Shown piece after piece: positions 59,267-64,000 of a stretch of DNA of 64,000 nt. The notes beneath the pieces are model-generated. The model searched no databases. It was not told where the DNA came from and saw only the letters and a list, made by a program, of their open reading frames with translations. The DNA is from Cristatella mucedo. Lineage: Eukaryota > Bryozoa > Phylactolaemata > Cristatellidae. Positions within the stretch are counted from its first letter, which is position 1. Each line of letters begins with the position of its first letter. The DNA lies in contig WPIO01000001.1 in assembly GCA_009760855.2 (NCBI GenBank), forward strand, positions 2,102,501 to 2,166,500. The letters are read 5' to 3'. The position numbers and the translations under genes were made by a program.

Positions 59267-59653
59267 TGTTAGAAGCACCACCGAGAGGGGCCGGTGCACA
59301 GCTGTGGTCCGCCTGTGATGTGGCATGGACATAGGCCTGTAACCAGCTGGTGGCCAGATGGTGATTCACCAACAGGGTCGGCCTGTGCACTGCTGTGGTC
59401 CGCCTGCGATGTGGCATGGGCACAGGCCGGTAACCAGCTGGTGGCCAGATGGTGGATTCACCATCAGGGTTGGCCGCTGCACAGTTGTAGTCCTCGATGA
59501 ATCATCGGGGTCAACAAGGGGACTGGAGGAGTGGAAGGAGAGTCGAGGAAGAGTAGGGACCGAAGGGAGCCGTGCGGTCTTCGGCTCCGTGCGTTGGTAA
59601 TAAACTGTCGGTGTTGGGCATCGGCTGGCTCTCTGCTGTGCGAACAAACGACA
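59267..59653 (+). mobile_element. LTR-like dispersed repeat, copy 2, with a tandem 91-bp unit
   Basis: Begins TGTTAGAAGC and ends near AAACGACA, with AATAAA about 50 bases before the end. It contains the unit starting GGCC(G/T)GTGCAC at 59289 and again at 59380, with a third start at 59472; copy 1 has a single unit. The structure fits a solo LTR whose upstream half was tandemly duplicated. Confidence 0.5.
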
Positions 59654-60039
59654 CCATCTATGCAGAAATTGGACGGATCTGACAATGACAGACTGATTGG
59701 CTGTGACAGAATCCGCTCGCTGAAGCGCTCTGTCGGCGTAGTCGGTAGGGCGAGCTAAGCACGCTCAGTCCAACTCGCGCTCAGTGCACAAACCCGAGAT
59801 CCCGACGAATCTCACGCATTTCGTACCATTCTAATGTCGCGTAACAAGCCTCGTCTGTAACTTGGCAAAACCACGCAGACTAGTTGTGCATTAAAACGTG
59901 GTGTGCAATTGCGACACATGACTCGGTTCGTTCGAAAATTCGAGCGAAGCCCTTACCCCAAAACGAGTGGATTCGCGTCCCGGACCGTAATGCACTCTTC
60001 CACTGACAGAGCATCAGCCCAGCGTCCGCCATAACTCGA

Positions 60040-62800
60040 TCGACCGCAACGTGCTGGCACGTCGCCAACGCTCGACACTCGCTCGCACGTCATACCGACC
60101 AATGGATTCAACGAACTACGGCAATCCACCGAAATCCGCTCTAATTAGGCTAACAACGACCAGACATTAGCGCGGCCGAGCTAAAACTTTGCATTGAAAT
60201 TGTAGTACATGTTCGATTTTATCGATCCATTAAATTTCACGTCCCAGCGAGCACTCGCAATTATGCAAATGAGCTTTGACGCCGGACACCAGTACGGCAA
60301 TCCACTGCAATCCGCCGCAATCCATTCTAGTTCCCGTCAAATCCTTCACAAATCAGCTGCGTACGGCTCCAAAAAGTTTGGATTATCAAACTATGCTACA
60401 CGTACATGGTACCCAGGACATTTCGCTCCCGCGCTCTCAAGAAGTCCGCTCAAATAACACTGCAGTGGCCCAGGCCAATACCACAACCCACTGCAATTCA
60501 TTGCATTCCATCTTGCAGCAAAAGAAATCCGATTCATAAAGCTCCCATTTTATTGCACATAACACCAAAATATGCGACAATTGCACTTAGAATTTATTTT
60601 TCACGTGCATTGACACTGTCGTTCTCGGGCAATGTGCTGCAAGCGACTGCAGTAGCCCAGGCCAATACCACAATCCACTTCAATCCACCGAATCCACCAC
60701 ATAAAAACCCGAAATAGATCAAGCCGCCAAGCTCCAGTTTATATTGCATATTAAATTTCACTTTGCTGTGCGCACAACCTCGTAAAATAAAAAAATTGCA
60801 CATCCTCGCACTGAGGCAATGAGCGTCAATCGCCTGGAATGACCTGGGAAACTACCGCAATCCACTCTATTCCACTGCAAATCATCCTCAAATCGCCATC
60901 GCGAAGCTCTAATTGACATTGCATATAGAACTAGACTTAATTAAAAGTGCACCCACAAAATTACGCTTCATTGTGCACCCGTGTTATCATGCAATTAATT
61001 ACAATTCAATGCAACGGCTTGGTCCCATACTGGAATCCACTTCAATCCGACGAAATGCGCTGCAATCCGGCGCACAGCGGTCAGAACGCATACACTAGAA
61101 GCTCTAATTACGATGGCACGCTGCTCTACTCTTTGGTTATTGTGTGCTTGCATAACTTCATTGTAATTTCCTCGACCATTCTGCAGGAATGCAATGCAAT
61201 CGACTGCCACTGCCCAGGCCACTACGTCAATTCGCTGTAACCCGCCGCAAAACGACCAGAATACGTACACTTTATGCTCTAATAGTGATTGCACAATGCT
61301 CTAATCTTCGGCTATTGTGTAATCGCACAATTTTATTGCAATCGCCTCAACCATGTGGGAGCAATGCACTGCAAGCAAGTGACTGCAATGGCCCGGGCCA
61401 ATGCCTCAATCTATAGCAATCTAATGCAAAATGCCCTGAAATCGGTTTTGCCATGCTTTCATTTTTAATGCATGCTACAGAGCACACTGGTTAAAGTCAA
61501 CCATATTATTTTAAGCAATTGCGCTCGTACAATCTTGGGTAATGCAAGGCAATCTACGGCAACGGCTCGGCTTGATGCAGCAATCCACTACAATCCGTGG
61601 GGCAAGTCGACCCCAAACTGGCTTCACGAAGTTTCGATTGTCATCGCATATAACATTTCTTTGTGCTAAAAATAAAATCGTAGGACGTTCAAGCCATTTT
61701 GCACGTTAATTGTAAATCATGCACGGCAATCAATTGCAATAGCAGGGACCAATACCGCAATCCGTGGCAAATCGACGAGAAATCGGCTGCACCAAGCTCC
61801 AATTCTCATTCCACGTAATATCTCACTGCGCGTTCCCATAATTTCAACCCTTTCAAGCAGCTCTGACCGTTCAAGTTTGGACAATGCATGGCAATCGACG
61901 GCAATGGCCCGGGCAAATACGTAAGATGCTACGCTCGTTAACTGTCAGCAATGCACGGCAACCCACCGCAATGGTAGGGACCGATAGCGAAATCCATGAA
62001 AAATTGAAAAGATTGGCTGAAATAAACTGCAACTCTCATTCCACGTAACATGTATCTTGCGTGCGCATAATTTTCACCCATTAGGCGATTTCAATCGACG
62101 GCAATGCACGGCAATCGACGGCAATGGCTCAGGGAAATACGCCAATCCATAGCGATCAGTTACAAATGGACCGACAGTGCTGAGAGAAGCACCAACTTTT
62201 CTTGCGTATTGCACTACACTGCATTAAAAGTGCAGCCACATTATTTTAAACAATCGACAAAGGCTCAATCAAGGGCAATGCACGGCAATTGAGGCAATGT
62301 CCCAACCTCTACTAAAATCTGTTTCAAGTTTGCTGGAAATCGGCTGTGTGAATTTGTAATTATTCTACCACATAACGCTAACTGTGGGTGCACAAACTGT
62401 CATTTTGAGAGATCAACCTTGGGCAAAGCATGGCAATCGACGGCAATTGCCCGAGACAACTCAGCAATCTATGATTGTCTGTTACAATCACAAACAAAGA
62501 TGGTGGGAGAAGATTAATTTTTCTTGTGCATTACAGTGCACTGTATTAAAATTGCAACAGCATCCTTTCAAATAATCTCGAACGTGCATTCCAGAGCAAT
62601 GCACGGCAATCGACGGCAACGGCCTGAGAAAATATGGAAATCTATGACGGTTCATTAAAAATAGACTGGTCGCTGCTTGGTGACGCTCACATTTAGATTT
62701 CTCGTTGGCGCATACTCTATTTTTACTGCACCCAGGAAATGCCATCGGCAATGCTAGCTCTCGGTCACTGCAATGCAATCAACGTCAATGGCCCGGTAGC
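60040..62800 (+). repeat. Degenerate satellite array, period about 177 bp, about 15 units
   Basis: Two landmark phrases recur in alternation throughout. The first is CAATCGACGGCAATGGCCCGG-like, near 60460, 60640, 60820, 61000, 61190, 61370, 61545, 61720, 61890, 62100, 62270, 62430, 62600 and 62775. The second is AAGCTCTAATTNNCATTGCA-like, near 60545, 60730, 60905, 61093, 61270, 61615, 61795, 62020, 62195 and 62510. Mean spacing is about 175-180 bases. All units point the same way. Units are diverged and no open frame is conserved between them, so this is old tandem DNA rather than coding sequence. Confidence 0.8.
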
Positions 62801-62861
62801 GGGTAGGGAAGTGGTAGCCATCTTTTAGTAGCGTCACTATCCTACATGCCTCGCTCTAAGT

Positions 62862-63051
62862 CACTGGTTTTTAACCCGTGGGTAGTGACCCCTTCGTGGG
62901 TCGAATGACCCTTTCACATGGGTCACCTAAGACCGTCGGAAAACATGCATTTCCAGATGTTACACACAGTTGTTTTATGGTTGGAGTTCGACACAACACG
63001 ATGAGCGGTGTTAAAGGGTCACGGCCGCATTAGAAAGGCCGAGAACCGCTG
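62862..63051 (+). mobile_element. SPIN/Charlie-like hAT miniature element (MITE)
   Basis: A 190-base non-autonomous element. The left end CACTGGTTTTTAACCCGTGG and the right end AGAAAGGCCGAGAACCGCTG are imperfect inverted repeats of the CAGTGGTTCTCAACC type. Inside are TGACCCTTTCACATGGGTCA, CCTAAGACCGTCGGAAAACA, TTTTATGGTTGGAGTTC and GTTAAAGGGTCACGG. These words are those of the SPIN/Charlie group of hAT elements known from mammals and other animals. Flanking octamers ctcTAagt and gctTAgag both keep the central TA expected of Buster-type hAT targets, but are otherwise diverged. Confidence 0.85.
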
Positions 63052-63234
63052 GCTTAGAGGCACCGACGTCTGGACGAGCGGCGCCACGCCCACAATAGCG
63101 CGGCTTTGGTTGGCGCAGCGATGTCGAGGCTCTCAATATAACGCACTCACAAATGCAGAAAAAAAATCAAAGCAGAACGTTAATAAAAGCAGACGCTAAT
63201 GGAATGGCAGAACTAAGTATTAGCTGATTTAAAG

Positions 63235-63400
63235 CCTCATTTGTCTAGCGTTAGAAGAGCCTTAACGGCTATCGCCACCGCTTGCAGTGGGTCAATAAAG
63301 TAGCGCCCGCTGCAAACGATTCAAACCAGCAACCAACGTGAAGAAGTGTCGTGAAGAGCGAGCACCCTGACCTCCGCGGCTATCGCGATCCGGTAAACAT
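63235..63400 (-). mobile_element. SINE type 1 copy
   Basis: GAGCCTTAACGGCTATCGCC and ACCGCTTGCAGTGGGTCAAT match the central domain on the minus strand. The tRNA-like head is partly degraded. Confidence 0.65.
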
Positions 63401-64000
63401 GAATATGACTAGCGTTTTGTCGCACGCCAAAAGGCAATCGCATCTCCGTCTTGGCACTCTAAAATACGCCGACACGTAGAGCCCAGGGGCGATGCCACAT
63501 GCGCGTAACCCTCAGTCACCGACAGTCAGACTTCTCAATGCACCGAATATCGACTTGAGACCTTACTAAACTCGACTTTATTAATGTTTTGTGCTTTCTT
63601 TATGGATATCATATTCCGCGACCGTCGGCGCACCTGTGCGCATTGGGGCTGGATATGCTACTCGCTAGCCGCGCGCCCCAAGAAGTTCACCGTCATACGT
63701 CGCGAAGGACTAGCGCCGGGGTTTCCGTGTTCTGCGCCCAAGTTCTGGCCGGACGCGGAAGCCGCTGCACGCCGTTTGTAACAATAGCGTTCATCCTTCC
63801 ATACATTTTCTGTATCGCTCGTGCAAATAACCAATGCGAAACTATCGAGCGAGCGAGCTAGCTTCCAACGCGAGCGCAGCGTAACGATTCGCGGAGGAAA
63901 TGGACTCGCTGGCCGAGCGAGTCATCGGCGGGCTAACTGCAAGCCCGCGAGGTCAGCCAAGTGGCGTGCTGCTTTCTAGACTTGTAAGGATCCACGCAAA
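63401..64000. other. Unassigned DNA at the right edge
   Basis: Moderately GC-rich with GAGCGAGC words near 63845-63925. No gene recognised. Confidence 0.5.

Noticed and set aside
60209-62575. Several plus-strand frames of 60-103 codons in the satellite
   Set aside because: The frames do not recur at the same place in successive units, so no coding function is conserved.

Overview
This window looks like nuclear DNA of an invertebrate animal. The evidence is an SK-type calcium-activated potassium channel gene, many CR1/L2-like non-LTR retrotransposons (LINEs), tRNA-derived SINEs, hAT DNA transposons, CpG-dense islands in AT-rich DNA, and abundant microsatellites. There is no prokaryotic gene packing, operon or CRISPR array. 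The species cannot be named from the sequence alone.

Layout. 1-11 kb holds microsatellites, a SINE, a LINE interrupted by a second LINE, three LINE 3' ends, a (TA)50 tract and a CpG-dense block. 11.6-13.6 kb is a decayed hAT transposon with a solo LTR inside it. 14-24 kb is a mosaic of two LINE families (called A and B here) and three SINE types, with nested insertions. 24-32 kb is quieter and AT-rich. It contains six phase-compatible open segments on the minus strand that may be exons of one unrecognised membrane or secreted protein, plus SINEs. 33.5-36 kb is the longest LINE A copy, including remains of its endonuclease domain. 36-42.9 kb is mostly unassigned, with CpG blocks and simple repeats. 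42.9-50.4 kb has further LINE A and B copies, including the best preserved LINE A reverse transcriptase. 50.4-55.8 kb is very GC-rich and carries the one clear complete gene, an intronless SK channel (50956-52575, minus) with a long polypurine tract behind its promoter. 55.8-64 kb holds LINE remnants, a 14-bp minisatellite, an LTR-like repeat, a 2.7-kb degenerate satellite with a period of about 177 bp, and a SPIN/Charlie-like hAT miniature element.

How the parts relate. The transposons record their own chronology. LINE B sits inside LINE A at 4.2-5.6 kb, and a LINE A 3' end sits inside LINE B at 21.9-22.1 kb, so the two families were active over overlapping periods. One SINE ends in the same hairpin-forming tail as LINE A, the usual sign that it borrowed the LINE's machinery. 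Only the SK channel looks like a working protein-coding gene. The other long open frames are mostly by-products of low-complexity or GC-rich DNA.
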